A stretch of 64,000 nt of DNA from Candidatus Hydrogenedens sp. (GTDB taxonomy: Bacteria > Hydrogenedentota > Hydrogenedentia > Hydrogenedentales > CAITNO01), in contig JAAYJV010000175.1 in assembly GCA_012522755.1 (NCBI GenBank), positions 1-64,000 of the forward strand. The letters are read 5' to 3'. Each line of letters starts with the position of its first letter. Position 1 is the stretch's first letter. The position numbers and the translations under genes were made by a program. The notes under the pieces were generated by a model, which was not told where the DNA came from, ran no database searches, and saw nothing but the letters and a program-made list of their open reading frames with translations. Positions 36,585-44,163 of the stretch are shown here, piece by piece.

Positions 36585-37874
36585 ATGACCCGTCAATTAT
36601 TTCTTTTCATTTATATTGTCGTCTTTGTCTTTATGGGAATGCCCGCAGTTTTTGCGGCTGACTGGCCCTGGTATATGGGCCCTGAGAGCGACGGCGTATC
36701 GGCGGAAGATAATCTGATCAGCATTTTTCCCGCTGAAGGCCCGGCGGAATCATGGACTGTGGCTGTGGGCGTCGGATATGGAGGCCCGGCGGTACGGGAT
36801 GGTGAAGTTTATCTTCTTGACAGAGAAGAAGAAGCTCGTGATGTTCTCCGTTGCCTCGATCTGGATACGGGCAAAGAAAAATGGCGGTACAGTTACGATG
36901 CGCCGGGGAGTACGGGACACAGCGGATCACGGACGACCCCGACTGTTGATGAAAAACAAGTCTACAGCGTGGGCCTCCTGGGTGATCTGCTTTGTGTTGA
37001 TCGCAGCAGCCAGGAGGTGGTCTGGCAACGCAATCTGCTCAAAGAATATGATGTGGCACTTCCCGACTGGGGCGTGTCTCAGGCTCCTTTCCTCTATGAA
37101 GACCGGATCATTGTAGCCCCTCAATCACCGAAAGCCTTTGTAGCGGCCTACGACAAAAACACCGGCGAGGTGATCTGGGAAACGCCCGGCGAAGGTGGTC
37201 TGGGCTATTCCTCACCCCGTGTGGTCTCTCTGTGTGGCCAGGATCAGGTCGTGATGATCAGTGCATCGGAAAACAAGGATAAGGGTCGCGTAGAGGGCTT
37301 CTCCGTGGAAGACGGTTCTCTGTTATGGTCCTGGGCTGGCTGGCAGTGCCAGATTCCCATTCCCTGGGTAACACCCTTGCCCGACAACCGCCTTTTCATC
37401 ACAGGAGGCTACAAAGCCGGTTCTGTCATGATACAGCTTGAGAAGGAGGGGGACAAGTATGCTGTCAAAGAACTCTGGAGGCTGGACATGAACAGCTGCG
37501 GAAGCCAGATCCACCCGCCACTGGTCTACAGGGATCATCTGTATGTGGCCAGCAATTCCAATGAAAAAGAGCTGGGCCTCATGTGCGTGGATTACGACGG
37601 TAAGGTATTGTGGAAAACGCGCGATGACCGGAGTCAGCCGAGATTTGAGCGGGGCGGCTTTATTCTGGCCGGAAAAATGATGATTGCTCTCGACGGCAAA
37701 AAAGGAAGTCTGCATCTGGTCGATCCCCTGCCCTTCGGCTATAAAGAACGTTCTCAAGCTCAAGTGCTGGACGGAAACAGGATGTGGGCACCTCTGGCTC
37801 TCTCCGATGGTCGTCTTCTCCTGCGTACCCAGGATATCATGAAATGTCTTGACCTGAGACCAGCGTCTGAGTGA
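36585..37874 (+). CDS. Exported PQQ-like beta-propeller protein 1
   Basis: A 429-residue periplasmic protein. A signal peptide (about 1-24, ending VFAAD) precedes a seven- or eight-bladed propeller of PQQ/BamB type. The blade motif is plain in repeats such as CLDLDTGKEKWRY, AYDKNTGEVIWETP and VDYDGKVLWKT. A clear AAGGAG ribosome-binding site precedes the ATG. There is no CxxCH haem motif, and a quinoprotein active site is not recognisable, so it is probably a scaffold or an uncharacterised binding partner. It opens a run of nine or more genes with short gaps; the next starts 42 bases on. Confidence 0.8.
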   Translation: MTRQLFLFIYIVVFVFMGMPAVFAADWPWYMGPESDGVSAEDNLISIFPAEGPAESWTVAVGVGYGGPAVRDGEVYLLDREEEARDVLRCLDLDTGKEKWRYSYDAPGSTGHSGSRTTPTVDEKQVYSVGLLGDLLCVDRSSQEVVWQRNLLKEYDVALPDWGVSQAPFLYEDRIIVAPQSPKAFVAAYDKNTGEVIWETPGEGGLGYSSPRVVSLCGQDQVVMISASENKDKGRVEGFSVEDGSLLWSWAGWQCQIPIPWVTPLPDNRLFITGGYKAGSVMIQLEKEGDKYAVKELWRLDMNSCGSQIHPPLVYRDHLYVASNSNEKELGLMCVDYDGKVLWKTRDDRSQPRFERGGFILAGKMMIALDGKKGSLHLVDPLPFGYKERSQAQVLDGNRMWAPLALSDGRLLLRTQDIMKCLDLRPASE

Positions 37875-37916
37875 GCTTCTCTTCTTTCAGCAGTCTTTTT
37901 CAGAAAGTAAAACGGA

Positions 37917-39368
37917 GTGATTCGTAACCTCTTCCAACAAGCCGCCAGAATTCTTCTGGTGGCTGTGAGCCTGTCCATATCCGGCTGTTTTCTCTATGGC
38001 TGGATGATGCAGGATTCTTCGCTGGAGATCGCTGTGAGCCTTCCCGGAGGTGACGGACGTCCCGAAAGCGCTGATGAGCTCGAAAAAGAGACGGATCTGG
38101 AAGGCGTATTCACCTGGTTCGCAGATCTGGAGAAGGAGCAGCCCGGTCTGTGGCCCCGTTTCAGAGGGAAAAACTTCGATAACATCTGTCAGGACGGCCC
38201 GCCATTGGCGTCGAAGTGGTCGGAAGACGGCCCCGCGGAATTGTGGTCTGTCGCCCTGGGCGAAGGCTATGCGGCGCCTGTAGTGCAAAACGGACGTGTT
38301 TATCTGCTGGATTATGACGAAGAACTCCATGGTGACGTGGTTCGCTGTTTTTCTCTCGACAACGGCCGGGAACTGTGGCGGCGATTTTATGAAATTTCAG
38401 TGAAACGCAACCACGGCATGTCCCGGACTGTTCCCGCTGTAACGGAATCACTGCTGGTCACGGTAGGTCCCCGTTGTCATGTGCTCTGCCTGGATCCTGA
38501 GAACGGAGACTTCCGCTGGGGTATGGATCTGCAGCGGGAATATGGTGTTACAGAACCGCTCTGGTATACGGGGCAATGCCCGCTCATTGACGATGGTGCC
38601 GTGATTCTGGCTGCAGGCGGACCTGATGCTCTTCTCGTGGCTGTAGATGGCATGACAGGCGATATCCTGTGGAAAACACCCAATCCCCGTGAATGGGCCA
38701 TGTCTCATTCTTCCATCATACCCTTGCATCTGGCCGGTGTGAAAACTTACGTATACTGCACGCTGGGCGCTGTCATCGGCGTGGCTGCTGAGGGGTCTCG
38801 TCGTGGCGAAGTCCTGTGGGAAGTACCCTGGAAAGCCCGGGTCATCGCTCCCTCGGCCGTGCAGGTGGATGAAAAACGGTTTCTCGTGACGGCGGGTTAT
38901 GGCGAAGGCAGTCTCATGATCGCTGTCGTTCAGAATGCCGGAGACTTTGAAGCGGAAGTGCTCTATGCCGTCAGTCCCAAGGAAGGTATTGCCTGCGAAC
39001 AGCAGACTCCCATTTTTTCTCAAGGCCTTCTCTATACGGTCATGCCCAAGGATGCGGCGGCTCTGCGCGAACAATTCGCCTGCTATCATCCTGATGGTCA
39101 GCTGATCTGGTCGAGCGGCCCCGACAATCGTTTCGGGCTGGGACCCTATATGCTCGCCGATAACAAGTTTTTTGTCTTGAGTGATGACGGCGTACTCACC
39201 ATGATGGCCCGGAGTACGGAAAAATTTGAAGCGCTGGATTCCCGACGCGTCCTTACGGGGAATGAAGCCTGGGGACCGCTGGCATTGGCCGGAACACGAA
39301 TGCTCCTTCGAGATTCACAACGACTCATCTGTCTGGAGATGGGCGCTGAGTCCGGGGAGGAGGGATAG
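37917..39368 (+). CDS. PQQ-like beta-propeller lipoprotein 2
   Basis: A 483-residue protein starting at GTG. The signal ends in the lipobox LSISGC (cysteine at about 24), so it is membrane-tethered on the periplasmic side. A short acidic region is followed by the propeller from about 75, with blades such as CFSLDNGRELWRRF, CLDPENGDFRWGM and AVDGMTGDILWKTP. It is a paralogue of the preceding gene. The NHL gene begins three bases after its stop. No haem motif is present. Confidence 0.8.
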   Translation: MIRNLFQQAARILLVAVSLSISGCFLYGWMMQDSSLEIAVSLPGGDGRPESADELEKETDLEGVFTWFADLEKEQPGLWPRFRGKNFDNICQDGPPLASKWSEDGPAELWSVALGEGYAAPVVQNGRVYLLDYDEELHGDVVRCFSLDNGRELWRRFYEISVKRNHGMSRTVPAVTESLLVTVGPRCHVLCLDPENGDFRWGMDLQREYGVTEPLWYTGQCPLIDDGAVILAAGGPDALLVAVDGMTGDILWKTPNPREWAMSHSSIIPLHLAGVKTYVYCTLGAVIGVAAEGSRRGEVLWEVPWKARVIAPSAVQVDEKRFLVTAGYGEGSLMIAVVQNAGDFEAEVLYAVSPKEGIACEQQTPIFSQGLLYTVMPKDAAALREQFACYHPDGQLIWSSGPDNRFGLGPYMLADNKFFVLSDDGVLTMMARSTEKFEALDSRRVLTGNEAWGPLALAGTRMLLRDSQRLICLEMGAESGEEG

Positions 39369-39371
39369 ACC

Positions 39372-40385
39372 ATGGAAGAAAAAGAACATAACAGCCTGTT
39401 GCCCTGGATATCCGGTTTTGCCACTCTTGTATTGGGCGTGGTTGTGGTGGCGCTTTTCATCTCTGACCGCCGACCGGAACCCGGCCGTGCCTATCGTTTT
39501 GATGTCAGTGAATTTCAGGAGAGGTCCCGGGCCGGAGGGGACTACCAAGAAGTTCAGACCATAGCTCTTCCGGCAGAGAAACCCACAGCCGTGGCTTTGG
39601 GTCCGGAAGGAGAGTATTTCGTCGCATCTGAAGGCCGGATCGATCTTCTGAACAATGATGGCCTTCCGGTAAAGACAGTCGCCGTGGAAGGCATGCCCCG
39701 CTGTCTCTTTCGCGATGGAGAAAAGCTCTATGCCTGTGTGGACGATCATATAGAAATCCGCGATCTGGAAGGTGAAATCCTGAGCATCTGGCCGCCTTTT
39801 TCCCGTCACTCCTGGCTCACCTCACTGACACTTCAGGAAGATAATCTCTATGCGGCTGATGCGGCCTTGCGCGCCATACTTCACTATGATCACGAGGGGA
39901 ATTTCCTGAAACGTATCGGTGAAAGGGATCCCGACGATGCAATCCCGGGGATTGTGGTCTCCACGCCTTATCTGGATGTGGCTGTCGATCCCATGGGCCT
40001 CTTCTGGACGACCAATCCCGGGCGACATGGCCTGGAATCCTACCGGAGCAACGGCGAGCCGATCACTTCCTGGTACCGTCCCTCCATGGATATTGATGGC
40101 TTTTGCGGATGCAGCAATCCGGCTCACATCGCTTTTATGGAAAACGGCAACCTCGTCACAGCGGAGCATGGACTCTCCCGTGTCAAAATATACAGCCCTG
40201 ATCATCAGCTGATTGCTCTCGTGGCGGGGCCGGAGAGCTTCGGCGAGAGCCCTGATAAAATGCTCGGGCCCGATCAGAACGGTGCCATCAGTGATCTTGC
40301 TGTGGATGCATCAGGCCGTATCATTGTGCTGGACGGCCGAAAGAGCGAGCTTCGCATTTTTCAAAAGAAGAAAGAAATGTCATGA
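39372..40385 (+). CDS. Membrane-anchored NHL/six-bladed propeller protein
   Basis: A 337-residue protein with one membrane helix near residues 12-32 and an NHL-type propeller outside the membrane (about 55-335). Blades are visible in TAVALGPEGEYFVASEG, LDVAVDPMGLFWTTNPG and SDLAVDASGRIIVLD. A Cys pair (GFCGCS) lies near 241-246. It ends in ATG overlap with the small Cys-rich gene. Function is unknown; the placement suggests a periplasmic partner of the Fe-S proteins encoded next. Confidence 0.75.
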   Translation: MEEKEHNSLLPWISGFATLVLGVVVVALFISDRRPEPGRAYRFDVSEFQERSRAGGDYQEVQTIALPAEKPTAVALGPEGEYFVASEGRIDLLNNDGLPVKTVAVEGMPRCLFRDGEKLYACVDDHIEIRDLEGEILSIWPPFSRHSWLTSLTLQEDNLYAADAALRAILHYDHEGNFLKRIGERDPDDAIPGIVVSTPYLDVAVDPMGLFWTTNPGRHGLESYRSNGEPITSWYRPSMDIDGFCGCSNPAHIAFMENGNLVTAEHGLSRVKIYSPDHQLIALVAGPESFGESPDKMLGPDQNGAISDLAVDASGRIIVLDGRKSELRIFQKKKEMS

Positions 40386-40579
40386 AAAACAAAGGGCTGA
40401 CCCGGCTGGAATTCATCACCACCTCTGTCCGCTGGACTCTGGGTGCCGCTTTGGCTACCCTCGTTTTCTGGCTCTGGCATGATGAACGGCTCACAGCGGC
40501 CTGCGAACAGCCCTGTTCCACCTGTGCCGTGGAAAGACTGTGTGTTTATAAGCGTGAGCAAGAGGAGGAAAGAAGATGA
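40382..40579 (+). CDS. Small membrane protein with Cys4 motif
   Basis: A 65-residue protein: one membrane helix (about 14-32), then C41, C45, C48 and C54 (spacing x3, x2, x5), then a charged tail. The four Cys could bind an Fe-S cluster or zinc on the periplasmic side. Its start overlaps the upstream stop by four bases and its stop overlaps the ferredoxin start by four, so it is surely translated with them. I know of no named family. Confidence 0.8.
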   Translation: MKNKGLTRLEFITTSVRWTLGAALATLVFWLWHDERLTAACEQPCSTCAVERLCVYKREQEEERR

Positions 40580-41127
40580 GCCAGGTGAATCGTCGTGATT
40601 TTCTCCGGGTGGCCGCCGTGGCCGTCGGTTCGGGTGTGGCTCTCAAAGCGAGTCAACCGGGAGCGGAAGCCACAGTATGGCAGATTGACCCGGCCCTTTG
40701 TGTGCAGTGCGGCCGGTGTGCCACCAATTGCGTGATCAATCCTTCTGCGGTGAAATGCGTTCATTCCTATCCCATTTGCGGTTATTGTGACTTGTGCGGC
40801 GCCTACCTGCAACCGGCTGCGAAGACCCGGGATACCGGCGCGGAAAGCCAGCTCTGTCCCATGGCCGCCATCCAGCGCACCCATATCGAAGGGGTCTATT
40901 ATCAATACACCATTGATGAAGAGCTCTGTGTGGGCTGCGGCAAATGCGTGAAGGGCTGTGCCATGTTCGGCAATGGATCCCTCTACCTGCAGGTGAAACG
41001 GGATCTGTGTGTGAACTGCAATGATTGCGCCATTGCCCGGGAATGTCCCTCCGGAGCCATGCACCGGGTCCCCTTGTCTGAATCCTACCTGCTCAAGACC
41101 GATCCGCCCCCGGAGGCGCAGGGATGA
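40576..41127 (+). CDS. Tat-exported four-cluster ferredoxin (NapG-like)
   Basis: A 183-residue Fe-S protein. A twin-arginine signal (RRDFLR at 6-11) marks export to the periplasm in folded form. Cysteines at 42/45/48/52, 61/68/71/74/94, 118/121/124/128 and 145/148/151/157 could ligate four [4Fe-4S] clusters, as in NapG and related electron-transfer proteins. It would carry electrons between a membrane quinol/ferredoxin-type partner and a periplasmic one. The NapH-like gene overlaps its stop by four bases. No napA or other molybdoenzyme is in the window. Confidence 0.9.
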   Translation: MSQVNRRDFLRVAAVAVGSGVALKASQPGAEATVWQIDPALCVQCGRCATNCVINPSAVKCVHSYPICGYCDLCGAYLQPAAKTRDTGAESQLCPMAAIQRTHIEGVYYQYTIDEELCVGCGKCVKGCAMFGNGSLYLQVKRDLCVNCNDCAIARECPSGAMHRVPLSESYLLKTDPPPEAQG

Positions 41128-42407
41128 GAAGATATTACTCCACTCTCCTGGTAAGCCTCCTCGTCCTGATCCCTGCTGTTCACGCTCAGGACGGGGCTTT
41201 CCGCTTTCCCATGCCTGAGTTTGAAAGCGGCTATCATCATCCGGAACAGGTATTCCCCGGAGCGGATCTGACCAATCCCCGGGTGGATGTGCTGGTGCTT
41301 GCAGTGGTTCTGGCTCTCAGCGCCTGGTTTGTACTGCGCCGCCGCAACCGTCGCGAACTTTTGGCTCTCACTGTCTTTTCGCTGGTCTATTTCGGTTTCT
41401 GGCGACAAGGCTGTGTCTGTTCCGTGGGCTCGCTGCAGAATATAGCGGCCTCTCTGGTGGATCCGACCTTTCCCGTACCCTGGGTGGTCCTTCTTTTCTT
41501 TCTGCTTCCCCTTATTGCAGCTCTTTTTTTTGGCCGTGTCTTTTGTGCAGCAGCCTGTCCCCTGGGCGCCATACAGGAACTGTTCACGCTCTGGCCCCTC
41601 CAATTGCCCCGGCCTCTGGATCGGGTGCTCCGCCTTTTTCCCTATTTATATCTGGGTCTTGCTCTCCTATCTGTTTTTCTCGACTCGGGCTTTCTCATCT
41701 GCGCCTACGATCCCTTCATAGGTTTTTTCAGACAGGGTGGCAGTTTCAACATGCTGTTGGCAGGAGCACTTCTGCTCACGGCCGGTATATTTATCGGACG
41801 TCCTTATTGCCGTTATCTCTGTCCCTACGGTGTGCTCCTGAGCTGGATGTCCACCTTCTCCAAATGGCATCTGCGCATTCCCGAGAAGGCCTGTATTCAA
41901 TGCAAGCTCTGCGAAGAAGCCTGCCCCTATGGTGCCATAGATTTTCCGGTTACGGAAGCGGCGCCTCTGACCCGACATGCGGGAGCGCGGCAACTGATGC
42001 TTTTTACGGTACTGACGCCTCTGGTGATTCTTCTCTGTGCCTGGATCGGCATGATGAGTCATGTCTATCTCGCCCGTATCCATTCCGATATACGCCTCAC
42101 GGAACGTATTCTTGCGGAAGAGCGGGGAGAAGTGGAAGGGATGACCATAGAAAGCGAGGCTTTCCGCAGCGGCAATACCACCATTCCCGCCTTGTTGGAA
42201 TCGGCTGGAAAGATTCAGGAGCAGTACAAGCGGGGATCCGCCTGGCTGGGTGCATTCATGGGACTGGTGATCATGGTCATGATCATCCGTCTGTCCCTGG
42301 TTCGACATCGTGTGGACTATGAAGCGAATAAAACACATTGCGTCAGTTGTGCCCGTTGTTTTGCCTATTGTCCTGTAGAAGAGGAGGCTGGCTGTGTTAC
42401 GCAATAA
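41124..42407 (+). CDS. NapH/NosR-like membrane ferredoxin
   Basis: A 427-residue inner-membrane protein with a signal-like start, about five or six helices and Fe-S ligands. The two CxxxCP motifs typical of NapH/NosR/RdxA are present (FCAAACPLGA near 137-146 and YCRYLCPYGV near 230-239). A [4Fe-4S] site CIQCKLCEEACP lies near 257-268, and a second, CVSCARCFAYCP, near the C-terminus. Such proteins accept electrons from quinol or pass them across the membrane to a NapG-type partner. It overlaps the ferredoxin upstream and the anchored propeller downstream (14 bases). Confidence 0.9.
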   Translation: MRRYYSTLLVSLLVLIPAVHAQDGAFRFPMPEFESGYHHPEQVFPGADLTNPRVDVLVLAVVLALSAWFVLRRRNRRELLALTVFSLVYFGFWRQGCVCSVGSLQNIAASLVDPTFPVPWVVLLFFLLPLIAALFFGRVFCAAACPLGAIQELFTLWPLQLPRPLDRVLRLFPYLYLGLALLSVFLDSGFLICAYDPFIGFFRQGGSFNMLLAGALLLTAGIFIGRPYCRYLCPYGVLLSWMSTFSKWHLRIPEKACIQCKLCEEACPYGAIDFPVTEAAPLTRHAGARQLMLFTVLTPLVILLCAWIGMMSHVYLARIHSDIRLTERILAEERGEVEGMTIESEAFRSGNTTIPALLESAGKIQEQYKRGSAWLGAFMGLVIMVMIIRLSLVRHRVDYEANKTHCVSCARCFAYCPVEEEAGCVTQ

Positions 42408-44163
42408 ATCCCATCATTTCATCAAGAAGCCTTTTCTTTTTCAGTTGAGTGCCATTGCAGCGGTGGTGTCGGCTCTCTTTATTCTCATTGTCTCCACACT
42501 CATGATAGCCAACTACATTCAGATCCTGGCACTCGATCCCGTGGACCAACCCGAGTTGCTGGCCCTGCGCGAAGAATATGCGCACAGCTCTGAGATGGAT
42601 CCGGAAATGATCGCCCGTATACGTGCCCTCGACTTCCTCTCGAGAAAGGCCTATTTCACCAGCCAGACCCATCTGATCACAGGCGGGAAACTGCTGTTGG
42701 GTGCCGCCATCGTCTTTCTTGTGTCCATGCGTCTTGCGGGCCGGTGGAATCCCCAGGCTCCCGGACCGCCCCAGGTATCCTTGAGCAAAGGCCATTGGAG
42801 TCGGCAAAGCCTGCTCCGTGAGCTGGTGATTCTCGCAGGGCTGGTGCTCATGATTGTTGCGGCACTGGCTGCTCTCTTCACGCCCTTGAATCTCCCTACA
42901 GCGGAAGAACTCGCTGCAGAGCTGGCCGAAGATGGGGGAGAAGCGGGGGAGACAGTCGCCACCTCTGAGGAAGACATTGTTTTTCCGGACTGGGAAGCTT
43001 TACAGAAGCAATGGCCTTCCTTTCGCGGGCCCGGTGGCTATGGCCGGGCAAGAACAGAGAAGGCGCCTCTGCAATGGGACGGTGAAACAGGAAAAAACAT
43101 CCGCTGGAAAACAGCTCTGGAAGCGCCGGGCTTCAACTCTCCCGTGGTCTGGGGCGACTCTCTCTTTTTCAGCAGTGCCACCGACACGGAACGGAAGATT
43201 CACTGTTACGACACGGAAGAGGGCGAGTTGAAATGGGAGCTGCAACTCCCCGCTTTTCCCGGTACCCCTGATACGCCGCCCAGAGTGAGCGATGACACGG
43301 GCCATGCAGCGCCCACCATGGTTGTTCATTATCCCTTTGTCTATGCCATCTTCGCCAATGGCGATCTTGTGTGCTGCGATTTTTCAGGAGAAGTCGTCTG
43401 GGGTAAAAATCTGGGTGTGCCGGAAAATCACTATGGCCATTCCTCTTCCCTCATTGCCTGGGAAGAGCTGCTCTATATTCAGTTTGATGACAAGAAAAAC
43501 CCGCGGCTCACAGCGCTGAATGCTCAGACGGGGAATGTTGTCTGGGAAACGAAGCGGAAAACAATCTCCTGGGCATCGCCTTCCATCATTCTTCATGAGA
43601 ACCGCCCCCAGCTGATTCTCGCTTCGGAAAAAGACGTGGATTCCTATAACCTCAGTAACGGCGCTCTCTATTGGAGTGTGGAATGTCTTGATGGCGAAGT
43701 GGCGCCCTCGCCCGCCTGGACGAAAGCACATGTCTTTGTCGGTCAGGATTATTCCATTGCCACAGCCATCAAACTGAGCGAAGAAGGAGGAACTCCAGCC
43801 GGAGAGGCCGTGTGGGAATGGGATGACAGCCTCACGGATATTGCCAGTCCTGTCGGTGCTCAGGATTATTTCATCATGGCCACTTCCCGGGGCGAGATTG
43901 TCTGTCTTGATGCCCTCACGGGGGAAGACCACTGGCTGGAAGATTATGATGACGGTTTTCATGCCTCACCCATTTCCGTGGGCGATCTCGTTTACGCTCT
44001 GGAGACCAATGGCGACATGCATATCTTCAAAGCCTCCTCCGATTATGAATTGGTGGCCAGGAACGCTCTGGGTGATAAAGCCTCGGCAACTCCTGCTTTC
44101 GTGAACAACCGCATCTACCTGCGCACCCATGCTTATCTCTGGTGTGTGGAAGAAGGATCATGA
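42394..44163 (+). CDS. Membrane-anchored PQQ-like beta-propeller protein 3
   Basis: A 589-residue protein starting at GTG inside the NapH-like gene. The first 160 residues hold three hydrophobic helices (about 19-45, 95-112, 137-158). The rest is a propeller exposed to the periplasm, with blades such as CYDTEEGELKWEL, ALNAQTGNVVWETK and CLDALTGEDHWLE. The fusion of a membrane domain with a propeller is unusual. The NuoF-like fusion gene overlaps its stop by four bases. No haem motif is seen. Confidence 0.8.
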   Translation: MLRNKSHHFIKKPFLFQLSAIAAVVSALFILIVSTLMIANYIQILALDPVDQPELLALREEYAHSSEMDPEMIARIRALDFLSRKAYFTSQTHLITGGKLLLGAAIVFLVSMRLAGRWNPQAPGPPQVSLSKGHWSRQSLLRELVILAGLVLMIVAALAALFTPLNLPTAEELAAELAEDGGEAGETVATSEEDIVFPDWEALQKQWPSFRGPGGYGRARTEKAPLQWDGETGKNIRWKTALEAPGFNSPVVWGDSLFFSSATDTERKIHCYDTEEGELKWELQLPAFPGTPDTPPRVSDDTGHAAPTMVVHYPFVYAIFANGDLVCCDFSGEVVWGKNLGVPENHYGHSSSLIAWEELLYIQFDDKKNPRLTALNAQTGNVVWETKRKTISWASPSIILHENRPQLILASEKDVDSYNLSNGALYWSVECLDGEVAPSPAWTKAHVFVGQDYSIATAIKLSEEGGTPAGEAVWEWDDSLTDIASPVGAQDYFIMATSRGEIVCLDALTGEDHWLEDYDDGFHASPISVGDLVYALETNGDMHIFKASSDYELVARNALGDKASATPAFVNNRIYLRTHAYLWCVEEGS

